DNA from: Paenibacillus sp. cl123
GTDB lineage: Bacteria > Bacillota > Bacilli > Paenibacillales > NBRC-103111
Direction of reading: 5' to 3'
Assembly (NCBI RefSeq): GCF_900101595.1
Contig: NZ_FMYY01000020.1
Location: forward strand, 1-64,000
DNA length: 64,000 nucleotides
Numbering within the stretch: position 1 is the stretch's first letter; each line of letters opens with the position of its first letter. Below the pieces are notes generated by a model that was not told the DNA's origin, did not search any database, and was given only the letters and a program-made list of their open reading frames with translations. Below, piece after piece: positions 43,027-50,685 of this stretch. A program made the translations under genes and the position numbers.

Positions 43027-44703
43027 TCAGCTTGCAGGCTTGGAGGAAACGTCCGCCATGGCGGCAATCTTATCGTTGATCTTATGCCGGACGCTCAGCA
43101 GCCACTCGGCCGAGCGCGGATATTCGCTGAACGTAAGCGGTTCGGCAAGCCCTTCCTCCAGCAGCTGCATCACGGCAGGCTTGCCGATCAGACCCTCGAG
43201 CAGCTGCAGCGCGCGCAGGTCCTGCATCGCCTCGTAGAACACCTCGAGCCGGATCGATTCGATCGGCCCATCCTCGCCGGGATAGACTAGGAAAGGGTCC
43301 CCTGACGGGAAGCTGCGGTCGGCATCAGTCACCAGGAAGGGATTGATCGACTTGATCGAATACTGCGAATGCCAAAAGTTGAAGCCCCAGTGCAAAAATC
43401 CTTCCAGCCCGTATTTGTACAGCTGCAGCCCGATGATCCGGTTGCGGCTTGACGGCATATGGAAGAAGCGGTTGGACACCTTCTGCCGCTGCGATACGCA
43501 GTAGTAGGTCCATAGAGGCTCCACGTTATTTTCCAGAAAAGGCTCAATATGATTGTTCGCTGCAACCGGCCTGCGGACAAGCCCTTGCTCGTAGAAAGCA
43601 TATTCGGACAAAGCGTCCAGGAACGGAAACTCGCTCAGATGGCTTTGGAGCAGAGCCGCAGCCTGCCGGTACGATTCCAGATGGTCCGCCCCGGGCTCGT
43701 CGGATACATGGAAGTAGCTGCGCCGCTCCAACCCGTTGGCCAGCAGAAACGACTTAAGCTCAGGGAGAAAGGCATTCAGGAAAGCCGCATAGTCCTCGCC
43801 CGCCGCATCCGTATCCCAGCCGAACAGCCGCTTGTCCTCCCCATTCACCCGAACGATGATTTTGGGCGCATGCCGGGCTCCCCATTGGGTAAACAGATGA
43901 GAAAACTCCAAATATTCGATGCCGTACTGGTCGCACAAGCCGATCCATCTCTCCAGGCGCTCGAAGCCGAACGTGTACTTGTCCCCGTCCTTGCTCACAT
44001 CGACCAGCTGCACGGTAGGACGCTCTCCTCCCACAGCGGTATCCAGAGGCGGTGTGAACAGCGGCGTCAGCAGCATATTGATGCCGTGACGCGCGGCCGT
44101 ATCCATAAATTGCCCGATGCGGCGCCAGTGCTCCTCGCTGAATACCGGGCAGCCATAATAGGACGCCAGGCAGTCGGTATGGAACCATTCCGTACGGATC
44201 AGCTTTTGCCGGGGCAATGCGGCAGGAATTACGTCCAGCTCGAAAAGCTCCTCGCCCAGCGCATCGCCTTCACCGTTCTCGAAGCGGATACGGATCGGAT
44301 GAAGGCCGGCAGCCTCCTCCGCCTGTACCTCTACGGTAACCCAGACCGCGCGCCATTGTCCGGGCAGGGCTATCGGGGACATCTCCGTCAAGCTATAGAG
44401 CGGGTCGGGATACAGACCGGGCGTTGTGCGAAGCACATCCTCATCATAATCGTCGAAGCAGGGGAGCTCCGAAGGAGCGAGGCCAACCGTCCGGAGATGG
44501 ACATGCGCCTCCAGCGGAGACTCTACCCGGATATGTAGCGGTTTGACAAGCGTCTGTGACCGGTAAGCCACCTGAAAAGCATATACTTCACCGCGGAGCG
44601 CGGAGCCGGAATGGAACGCTTCGTCCCGCAGCTCCTCGTCGGCGAATACTTTGGCCAGTGAACTCAAGCAGCGGGTTTCGAAGGAAATAGCGGGTGCAGC
44701 CAT
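43027..44703 (-). CDS. DUF4091 / GH123-like glycoside hydrolase
   Basis: A 558-aa protein without signal peptide. An N-terminal beta domain (about 1-170) is followed by a TIM-barrel-like domain with RTEWFHTDCLASYYG, HGINMLLTPLFTPP and RSYFHVSDEPG. The adjacent Asp-Glu in SDEPG matches the catalytic pair of GH123 N-acetyl-beta-galactosaminidases, which use substrate-assisted catalysis. LHWGFNFW near residue 440 is typical of DUF4091. Likely removes N-acetylhexosamine residues from an imported glycan. It lies about 200 nt downstream of an AraC-type regulator in the same direction, which probably controls it. Confidence 0.8.
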   Translation of the reverse strand: MAAPAISFETRCLSSLAKVFADEELRDEAFHSGSALRGEVYAFQVAYRSQTLVKPLHIRVESPLEAHVHLRTVGLAPSELPCFDDYDEDVLRTTPGLYPDPLYSLTEMSPIALPGQWRAVWVTVEVQAEEAAGLHPIRIRFENGEGDALGEELFELDVIPAALPRQKLIRTEWFHTDCLASYYGCPVFSEEHWRRIGQFMDTAARHGINMLLTPLFTPPLDTAVGGERPTVQLVDVSKDGDKYTFGFERLERWIGLCDQYGIEYLEFSHLFTQWGARHAPKIIVRVNGEDKRLFGWDTDAAGEDYAAFLNAFLPELKSFLLANGLERRSYFHVSDEPGADHLESYRQAAALLQSHLSEFPFLDALSEYAFYEQGLVRRPVAANNHIEPFLENNVEPLWTYYCVSQRQKVSNRFFHMPSSRNRIIGLQLYKYGLEGFLHWGFNFWHSQYSIKSINPFLVTDADRSFPSGDPFLVYPGEDGPIESIRLEVFYEAMQDLRALQLLEGLIGKPAVMQLLEEGLAEPLTFSEYPRSAEWLLSVRHKINDKIAAMADVSSKPAS

Positions 44704-44906
44704 GGATGAAACGCCTCCTCATAAAGTTAGCTTGCATCTTGCACTACGCCTATTGTAGCTGGCGCAAGCTTGCATGGCTTTGGATAATCCGGAGATCATG
44801 TTGGATTTTTCCTGACCCAAGCACCCGGTTTTATTTCGTTTGACCGAAGCGACTCCCTCTTCTGCCTTCTCTGCCTGCCGCATCACCGCGAGCAGCGGCC
44901 GCACCG

Positions 44907-45758
44907 CTACAGCGTCTCCGCCATCCGGCGGTAATTGCCTGGCGAAACCCCTTCCCACTTGGTGAAAATGCGGTTGAAATAATGCTGATCCTCATACCCG
45001 ACCTGTCTGCCGACCATCTCGACCTTCAGCTCCGACATCCGAAGCAGCCGCTTGGCCTCCTGATGCCGAACCTGCTGCACATACTTGCTCCAGGATTGCC
45101 CGGTAATTTCCTTGAACAGCCGGCAGGCGTAGTCTTCGTGAACATTCAGCTCCCGGCCCAGCCGGGCACGGGACCATTCCTCCGCACAGCACGCTTCGAT
45201 GCTGCGGACGATCCGGGCGATCGCCCGTTCATATTTTCTGGCATGGGGCTGCAGCCGGACCGGCTTGTCCGGAGTCCGCAGCAGATGGGCGAACAGCTGC
45301 AGCAGCAGTCCCCGGCATGCCAGCTCGTATCCTTCCGACCGGACATGAAACTCCTTCACGATCTGTTCCATCAAACGGACGCACTGGCTGTCGACCGGCA
45401 GAACATGCCGGCTCTGCAAGCCGCCGATTATCGCATAATCGGGCTCGCGGCAGAACCTGCTCTGGCGGACATTTCCCTCATCGACGATGATCTCTTCGTC
45501 CCCCGTCAGAGACAGCTCTCCGAAATAATCATAGTGGATGCCGATCAGCGAGGCCTCTTCGCGCAGAATTAGACGATGAGGCAGCAGTGAAGGGAGATAC
45601 AGCAAACTGCCGGGGAGAACCGTCAAGCTCTTCTCTCCCACCTCAGCCTGCAGCTCTCCCTTCACGACGTACAAAAGCTCAAAATCATACAGACGGCGTT
45701 GGATCAGCTGAGGCTCCGCCCGCTCCATCTGCGCCGCCCAGTGGACAGTTGGCGCCAA
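44907..45758 (-). CDS. AraC-family transcriptional regulator with cupin sensor domain
   Basis: About 283 aa. An N-terminal cupin-like domain (LYVVKGELQAEVGEKSLTVLPGSLLYLP, PHRLILREEASLIGIHYDYFG) presumably binds a sugar. The C-terminal double helix-turn-helix includes LGRELNVHEDYACRLFKEITGQSWSKYVQQVRHQEAKRLL and VGRQVGYEDQHYFNRIFTKWEGVSPGNYR. The start is uncertain: the TTG at 45758 has GGGAG directly adjacent, and the next ATG (45728) has only a weak site. Positioned upstream of the DUF4091 gene, so glycan-responsive activation of it is likely. Confidence 0.85.
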   Translation of the reverse strand: MAPTVHWAAQMERAEPQLIQRRLYDFELLYVVKGELQAEVGEKSLTVLPGSLLYLPSLLPHRLILREEASLIGIHYDYFGELSLTGDEEIIVDEGNVRQSRFCREPDYAIIGGLQSRHVLPVDSQCVRLMEQIVKEFHVRSEGYELACRGLLLQLFAHLLRTPDKPVRLQPHARKYERAIARIVRSIEACCAEEWSRARLGRELNVHEDYACRLFKEITGQSWSKYVQQVRHQEAKRLLRMSELKVEMVGRQVGYEDQHYFNRIFTKWEGVSPGNYRRMAETL

Positions 45759-45844
45759 ACTCCCGAAGACCGCGTTTACGGTGACTCCCTCCCAGCATAA
45801 ACATATGATTGCTTATGCTCTATTGTATCCGGCCGCCGGGACCA

Positions 45845-46459
45845 TCACAAATGTTTCCTGAACCAATCGGCCGCGGCCTGAACCTCCGTACCGGTCAGTT
45901 GATGGCCGAACCGCTCCCAATGAACGGCGACAGACGCGCCGGCCCGCTCCAGCAGGCCGCTCAGCTCCTCCGTCTCGGCGGCCGGGCAGATCGGATCATT
46001 CAGCCCCGCGCCGATAAAAACGGGCGTGCCGCTCAAGTCGGGAAGCGCAATCCCCCGCCGGGGCACCATCGGATGATGCAGGATCGCCGCCTTGAGCGCT
46101 CCCGGTTGATGAAACAGCAGGCTGCCGGCCAGATTGGCTCCGTTGGAATAACCGACGGCTACCAGGGAGCCGCGGTCCAGCCCGTACTGAACGGACGCTT
46201 CGTCCAGGAAATCATGCACTTCCTTCGTCCGGAAGATTAAGTCCTCCTCGTCGAATACGCCTTCTGCCAGCCGCCGGAAAAAACGCGGCATCCCGTTCTC
46301 CAGCACATTGCCCCTCAGGCTCAGCACAGCGGATTCGGGGGAGATGCGCTCCGCCAGCGGCAGCAGATCATGCTCCGTGCCGCCTGTGCCGTGGAATAAA
46401 ACGAGCGCAGGCGCATGGCTCCGAGCGCCGGGAGCGCCAGGCTTGAACAGATGCTTCAT
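45845..46459 (-). CDS. MhqD-like carboxylesterase (alpha/beta hydrolase)
   Basis: A 204-aa small hydrolase: LVLFHGTGGTEHDLLPLA forms the oxyanion strand, VAVGYSNGANLA holds the nucleophile serine, GAGLNDPICPAAETEEL the aspartate and WERFGHQLT the histidine. It resembles Bacillus MhqD, the phospholipase/carboxylesterase of the quinone-stress operon mhqED. Its ATG overlaps the stop of the ring-cleaving dioxygenase gene by 4 nt, the same partnership as in Bacillus. Expected to hydrolyse ring-cleavage or ester products of quinone-type electrophiles. Confidence 0.8.
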   Translation of the reverse strand: MKHLFKPGAPGARSHAPALVLFHGTGGTEHDLLPLAERISPESAVLSLRGNVLENGMPRFFRRLAEGVFDEEDLIFRTKEVHDFLDEASVQYGLDRGSLVAVGYSNGANLAGSLLFHQPGALKAAILHHPMVPRRGIALPDLSGTPVFIGAGLNDPICPAAETEELSGLLERAGASVAVHWERFGHQLTGTEVQAAADWFRKHL

Positions 46460-47406
46460 CGCGAGTCACCTCCCAGCTCTCTCACCTGGATCGGCCGCAG
46501 ATTCGCTTCGATCTGAGCCCGATGCGGCTCATACCACTCGGGCAGCATCAGCTTCTCGCCAAGCGTTTCGGCCGGTTCATCATGGGCGAAGCCCGGCGGG
46601 TCGGTCGCAATCTCGAACAGGATGCCGCCGGCCTCGCGAAAATAAATGGCGTCGAAGTATTGGCGATCGATAATTTGCGTCGGACGAAATCCTTGCTCCA
46701 TCACGAATTTCTGCCACTCGACATGGTCTGCCGCATCTTGGGCGCGCCACGCGATATGATGAACGGTACCCGCGCCGCCTACTCCCCAGCCTACACGCTC
46801 CAGAGGAACGTCTATCCGGTTGCCGATGTCCCCGGAAGCCTGGAACCGCGCATAACCCGCATCCTCTCCAAGCCTGCTGAGTCCCAGCGTATGCTCCAGG
46901 ACGTTCATCGTATCCTGCGGATTGCCGCTGAAGAGCACGGCGCCTCCGAATCCTTTGACAGCCTGCTCGGAGGTTATACCGTCGAAGCTCCATCTGCTCG
47001 GCTCTCCGGCTTCACGTTCGACCAGCTCCAGACGCAAGCCTTCATTGTCCTGAAATTGCAGGTACTGTTCCCCGAAGCGGCTTGCAGTTTCCGTCTGAAC
47101 GCCGAAGCGCTCCAGCCGCGAACGCCAGAAGCCCAGCGAACCAGGCGGTACGACATAGGTGGTAATGCCGACCTGCCCGCCGCCTATGCGGCCTCTCGAA
47201 GATCCCGGAGCCGGGAAGAAGGTGATGATCGTCCCCGGACTCCCGGATTCATTGCCGAAGTACAAGTGATACACCTCGGGCGCGTCGAAATTGATTGTTT
47301 TCTTCACCAGTCTGAGACCCAGAATACCGGCGTAAAAATCGACATTGGCCTGCGGATCGCGGGCGAATGCGGTAATATGGTGAATGCCTGTGGTGTGTTT
47401 GGACAT
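46456..47406 (-). CDS. MhqE/MhqO-like ring-cleaving dioxygenase (VOC superfamily)
   Basis: A 316-aa protein with four VOC modules: TGIHHITAFARDPQANVDFYAGILGLRLVKKTINFD opens the first, and GTVHHIAWRAQDAADH the second pair. Metal ligands appear as HH in GIHHI, H in TVHHIA and E in GGILFEIATDPPGF. Homologues MhqA/MhqE/MhqO cleave hydroquinones and catechols in quinone detoxification. AAAGGGG lies upstream of the ATG. It is the middle gene of DoxX, dioxygenase and hydrolase. Confidence 0.85.
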   Translation of the reverse strand: MSKHTTGIHHITAFARDPQANVDFYAGILGLRLVKKTINFDAPEVYHLYFGNESGSPGTIITFFPAPGSSRGRIGGGQVGITTYVVPPGSLGFWRSRLERFGVQTETASRFGEQYLQFQDNEGLRLELVEREAGEPSRWSFDGITSEQAVKGFGGAVLFSGNPQDTMNVLEHTLGLSRLGEDAGYARFQASGDIGNRIDVPLERVGWGVGGAGTVHHIAWRAQDAADHVEWQKFVMEQGFRPTQIIDRQYFDAIYFREAGGILFEIATDPPGFAHDEPAETLGEKLMLPEWYEPHRAQIEANLRPIQVRELGGDSR

Positions 47407-47464
47407 CGTAATTCCCCTTTCGATTTAGGTGATTACAGGCCGCAGCGTTGACCCGTTCGATCCG

Positions 47465-47866
47465 TTATGGCAGCAGCCAAGCATCGAGCGAGATAGTCCC
47501 TGCGCCGGTCAAGGCGACGCCCAGGACAACGGCGATGAGCACTAGCGGATATTCGTAGCCGCCAGCGGTCGACCAAATGCCGTTTTTCCCATGCACCTTG
47601 ACGATTGCGCCCAGCATTGTGACAGCAAGCAGCGCAGCGGCCAGCGGCGTGAACAAGCCGGCGGCGAACAGCAAGCCTCCCGCCAGCTCCATCAAGCCGG
47701 CCAATACGGCCATCGCCACCCCGGGCTTAATGCCGACCGACTCCATCCAGCCGCCCGTCCCTTTCGGCCCATAGCCGCCAAACCAACCGAACAGCTTCTG
47801 CGCGCCATGACCTGCGAATAATAATCCCACTACCAATCGAATAATCAAAAGTCCCCATGCCATCAT
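47465..47866 (-). CDS. DoxX-family membrane protein (MhqP-like)
   Basis: A 133-aa protein with four membrane segments. LLIIRLVVGLLFAGHGAQKLFGWFGGYGPKGTGGWME is the DoxX/SURF4 signature, and GLFTPLAAALLAVTMLGAIVKVHGKNGIW is in the second half. MhqP-type DoxX proteins accompany dioxygenases in the MhqR regulon. AAGGAGG is 9 nt before the ATG. It is the first gene of the three-gene operon, and the palindromic operator at 47902-47917 lies just upstream. Confidence 0.85.
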   Translation of the reverse strand: MMAWGLLIIRLVVGLLFAGHGAQKLFGWFGGYGPKGTGGWMESVGIKPGVAMAVLAGLMELAGGLLFAAGLFTPLAAALLAVTMLGAIVKVHGKNGIWSTAGGYEYPLVLIAVVLGVALTGAGTISLDAWLLP

Positions 47867-47901
47867 AAAAACCAGCCTCCTTATTTTGTTAGAAATAATT
47901 A

Positions 47902-47917
47902 ATCTTTAATTAAAGAT
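47902..47917. promoter_or_regulatory. Palindromic operator 1 (MhqR/MarR-type) of the DoxX-dioxygenase-hydrolase operon
   Basis: ATCTTTAATTAAAGAT is a perfect 16-bp palindrome, flanked by A on both sides, 36 nt upstream of the DoxX start codon. Its outer ATCT...AGAT frame resembles the Bacillus MhqR box. Repression by a MarR-type regulator encoded elsewhere is inferred. Confidence 0.75.
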
Positions 47918-48096
47918 ATCTGATATGCTGTTATGTGCTATCCTTTAAAACAGCGGTTCGGCTCCCTCGTATAATGTCCGAGATAAACATTTTGCGCGGC
48001 AGCCATGTCTCTTCACCTTGTCTCACCTCACATTAGCCGCCCCCCATCTGGACCATCCTTTCTGCCGTAGTGTGTTGAAGTTGTCTTTAAATTAAT

Positions 48097-48114
48097 TATC
48101 TTAAATTAAAGATA
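48097..48114. promoter_or_regulatory. Palindromic operator 2, same family as 47902-47917
   Basis: TATCTTAAATTAAAGATA has 8-of-9 matching arms and shares the ATCTT...AAGAT frame with the first site, 196 bp away. A related half-site GTCTTTAAATTAA precedes it at 48083-48095. It may serve the plus-strand gene or allow looping with the first site. Confidence 0.65.
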
Positions 48115-48152
48115 TATGATTTGGCGTCTCCTGTCAAGCGTTTTGTTTGTGC

Positions 48153-48181
48153 TTGACTTCCCCTTATGAAACCACTACATT
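48153..48181 (+). promoter_or_regulatory. Promoter of the ArsR-rhodanese/MFS operon
   Basis: TTGACT (48153-48158), 17-nt spacer, TACATT (48176-48181). A start point near 48188 would fall inside the inverted repeat listed next. Confidence 0.7.
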
Positions 48182-48185
48182 ATAG

Positions 48186-48209
48186 CTATTCAATAAAACA
48201 ATTGAATAG
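48186..48209. promoter_or_regulatory. Operator of the ArsR-rhodanese regulator
   Basis: CTATTCAAT-AAAACA-ATTGAATAG: perfect 9-bp arms with a 6-nt spacer, typical in length of ArsR/SmtB operators and placed over the predicted transcription start, 21 nt before the start codon of the regulator. Confidence 0.8.
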
Positions 48210-48230
48210 TTGAGGAGATGCCGCCTACAT

Positions 48231-48884
48231 ATGGAACGAGTATGGAAAGATCAGTTATACCAGGAATTTGCTCGCATTGGCAAATGTTTATCCAGTCCTA
48301 AACGATTGGAATTGCTTGATTTGCTTTCTCAAGGGCCTAAATCGGTCGATCAGCTGGCAAAAACAACGGGGATGAGTGTGGCGAATGTTTCGCAGCACTT
48401 GCAAACGCTGCATGAATCCAGGCTGGTTCGTTCGCACAAACAAGGCAACTTTGTGATCTACGGCATTGCCGAGAGCTCTGTGGCCGATTTTATGGTTTCC
48501 TTGCATCGTCTTAGTGAAAAGCAGCTTGTAGAGGTTCAGAAGCTTAAATCAGACATCCTGCAAGCTCATGTCAGTATGGAGCCCATAGCCCTGGAAGAGC
48601 TTCTCGAGAGAATGGAGAAAGGAGAAGTTTTGCTGCTGGATGTCCGGCCGGAAGAAGAGTACCTGGCAGGTCATATTCCGGGCGCGATCTCTGTACCTAT
48701 AGAAGAGTTGGAGGAACACCTGGCCTCCTTGCCGGCGGATAAGGAAATAGTCGCTTATTGCAGAGGCCCCTATTGTCTGATGTCCGCGCAGGCAGTTGAG
48801 ATCCTGAAAAGCAAGGGAATCAAAGCATCTCGCCTGGAAGAAGGCGTACATGAATGGAAACGCTACGCGGAATTTAAACAATAG
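48231..48884 (+). CDS. ArsR-type regulator fused to a rhodanese domain
   Basis: A 217-aa two-domain protein. Residues 1-95: winged helix with CLSSPKRLELLDLLSQGPKSVDQLAK and TGMSVANVSQHLQTLHESRLVRSHKQGNFVIYG. Residues 115-217: rhodanese domain with LLLDVRPEEEYLAGHIPGAISVP and active-site loop YCRGPYCLMS, where the first Cys could carry a persulfide. Such fusions are thought to sense reactive sulfur, oxyanions or metalloids through that cysteine. GAGGAG lies upstream of the ATG at a rather long spacing (13 nt). First gene of a two-gene operon with an MFS exporter, behind its likely operator. Confidence 0.85.
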   Translation: MERVWKDQLYQEFARIGKCLSSPKRLELLDLLSQGPKSVDQLAKTTGMSVANVSQHLQTLHESRLVRSHKQGNFVIYGIAESSVADFMVSLHRLSEKQLVEVQKLKSDILQAHVSMEPIALEELLERMEKGEVLLLDVRPEEEYLAGHIPGAISVPIEELEEHLASLPADKEIVAYCRGPYCLMSAQAVEILKSKGIKASRLEEGVHEWKRYAEFKQ

Positions 48885-48905
48885 CCAGAAAGGTGATTCT
48901 ACGAG

Positions 48906-50225
48906 ATGACTCATGATCCCGGCTTCACGGACCATACGATTAGGCACTATGCGGATTCTCCTGATATGCAGAAAAAGCTTTACAAGCGCTCTCTGCTGAT
49001 CATTGTACTTTCCCAAATTTTCGGAGGCGCAGGTCTTGCATCCGGCGTAACGGTCGGTGCGCTCCTTGCCCAAGAGATGTTGGGCAAGGAAAGTTTTGCA
49101 GGCGTTCCTACGGCTTTATTTACTCTTGGCTCCGCCGCGGCCGCTTTACTGGTAGGCCGATTTTCGGAACGTTATGGCCGCAGATTGGGATTGTCTACAG
49201 GATTTTTCGCAGGCGGGCTTGGCGCGCTAGGGGTAATATGGGCCGCGGTGACCAATAACGTGGCGCTTCTGTTCCTGTCGCTGCTGATCTACGGTGCAGG
49301 GTCGGCAACCAACATGCAGGCCCGCTACGCCGGAACCGACCTGGCTATGCCCAATCAGCGGGCGAAAGCCGTCAGTATCGCCATGGTATCGACCACTTTA
49401 GGCGCGGTTGCGGGTCCTGCTATGGTGGATATGACAGGGGATTTTGCCGTTTCTGTCGGCGTTCCGGCGCTTGGAGGGCCCTTTATTCTAGCTGCGGCCG
49501 CCTATACGCTCGCCGGGCTGGTTTTCTTTATTTTTCTGCGGCCCGATCCTTACATCGTTGCCAAGGCTATATCTGCAGCGCAGCAATCTCGGGACCGGCG
49601 CACTGATGAGGAGCGTACAACGGTTCATACAAGCAGCAACAGGGGTTTGGTTATCGGAGCAACGGTCATGATTTTAACCCAAATCGTCATGATTGCCATC
49701 ATGACCATGACCCCTGTCCACATGAAGCATCACGGTCATAGCTTGGGAGACGTCGGATTAGTAATCGGTGTCCATATAGGCTCCATGTATTTGCCTTCAC
49801 TCCTTACAGGGGCATTGGTCGATAAAATCGGCCGCGAGGCGATGTCCATCGCTTCGGGGGGCGTTTTGCTGCTCGCAGGTGTAGTAGCCGCCGCAGCTCC
49901 TCCGGATTCCTTGGCCGTATTGCTTATTGCCTTATCCTTGCTCGGGATCGGCTGGAACTTTGGGTTAATCAGCGGAACCGCCATTATTGTGGATTCTACC
50001 GATCCGGCTACGCGCGCCAAAACGCAAGGAACGATTGATGTTTTGATCGCCTTGTCCGGCGCCTCGGGCGGGGCGTTGTCCGGCATGGTTGTAGCCCATT
50101 CCAGCTATGCGACGTTATCGTTAGCCGGGGGCGGGCTTGCCTTGTTGCTTATCCCTGTGCTGATATGGTCCCGGAGAACCAGCCGTGCGGCAGCTCCAGC
50201 CCAAGATAAACAACTCGAATCTTAG
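48906..50225 (+). CDS. MFS exporter co-transcribed with the ArsR-rhodanese regulator
   Basis: A 439-aa transporter with 12 predicted membrane segments after a 25-residue hydrophilic N-terminus. Loop 2-3 motif VGRFSERYGRRLGLSTGF and loop 8-9 motif GALVDKIGREAMSIASG are clear. A His-rich loop, MTPVHMKHHGHSLGDVG, around residues 265-285 is unusual and might bind a metal or metalloid complex. It lies 21 nt after the regulator, with AAAGGTGA upstream. Its substrate is presumably what the regulator senses. A strong terminator follows. Confidence 0.85.
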   Translation: MTHDPGFTDHTIRHYADSPDMQKKLYKRSLLIIVLSQIFGGAGLASGVTVGALLAQEMLGKESFAGVPTALFTLGSAAAALLVGRFSERYGRRLGLSTGFFAGGLGALGVIWAAVTNNVALLFLSLLIYGAGSATNMQARYAGTDLAMPNQRAKAVSIAMVSTTLGAVAGPAMVDMTGDFAVSVGVPALGGPFILAAAAYTLAGLVFFIFLRPDPYIVAKAISAAQQSRDRRTDEERTTVHTSSNRGLVIGATVMILTQIVMIAIMTMTPVHMKHHGHSLGDVGLVIGVHIGSMYLPSLLTGALVDKIGREAMSIASGGVLLLAGVVAAAAPPDSLAVLLIALSLLGIGWNFGLISGTAIIVDSTDPATRAKTQGTIDVLIALSGASGGALSGMVVAHSSYATLSLAGGGLALLLIPVLIWSRRTSRAAAPAQDKQLES

Positions 50226-50243
50226 AAAGGAACAACGCAAATA

Positions 50244-50291
50244 GCGGCAGGCCAGGACTTTATTTCTCGTCCGAGGCTTGCCGCCGTTTTT
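50244..50291 (+). terminator. Terminator of the ArsR-rhodanese/MFS operon
   Basis: GCGGCAGGCC ... GGCTTGCCGC form 10 bp with one G-T, with an inner GGAC/GTCC helix in the loop, and the tail is CGTTTTTGC. It begins about 20 nt after the MFS stop. Confidence 0.8.
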
Positions 50292-50349
50292 GCTGACCAA
50301 GCTTCAACTCCCTACCGGCTCTCCGGCCGTCCTCCTATTCGCCACACTT

Positions 50350-50529
50350 TCAGATAACAGGCCTATTCAGCACGTAACGGGGATTGGCGTAATAGGGAGG
50401 CCGAGGACCGATTGCCGGGATGGACCAAGGCTGATTATTGAAAGCGTAATAAAGAGGGACCCGTTCCTTCGAGTACGGAAGCAGCAGCCAGTGTACTTGC
50501 GGATAAAATGCCAGAGGGGACATAGACAT
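50350..50529 (-). CDS. Small protein, 59 aa, Tyr/Pro-rich, function unknown
   Basis: A 59-codon frame read on the minus strand from ATG at 50529 to TGA at 50350-50352. AAGGAG (50537-50542) lies 7 nt upstream of the ATG, an ideal ribosome site, while nothing on the other strand competes. The sequence begins MSMSPLAFYPQVHWLLLPYS and ends PRPPYYANPRYVLNRPVI: 7 Tyr, 10 Pro, no Cys, no hydrophobic helix. The composition recalls small spore-coat or envelope peptides of bacilli, but I recognise no family. It is divergent from the SDR gene. Confidence 0.6.
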   Translation of the reverse strand: MSMSPLAFYPQVHWLLLPYSKERVPLYYAFNNQPWSIPAIGPRPPYYANPRYVLNRPVI

Positions 50530-50685
50530 CGTTATTCTCCTTCACGTCGTTTGCTTACAGCCTATGCCCTGCTTGCACGGATGAGCCAGTACCTGTTTAC
50601 GCGGCGCATTTATTTTATCAGGGAGCACAACAAACGCCCAGCGCCCATACTCTGTAAGAAACGTACATGAGGAGGCAAGACGGCC

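Larger units (their letters stand above)
47867..48230. other. Divergent regulatory region between the quinone-stress operon and the ArsR-rhodanese operon
   Basis: The 364-base gap has no gene. It contains two AT-rich palindromes of the same family and, next to the plus-strand gene, a promoter and an inverted-repeat operator, each listed separately. Confidence 0.7.
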
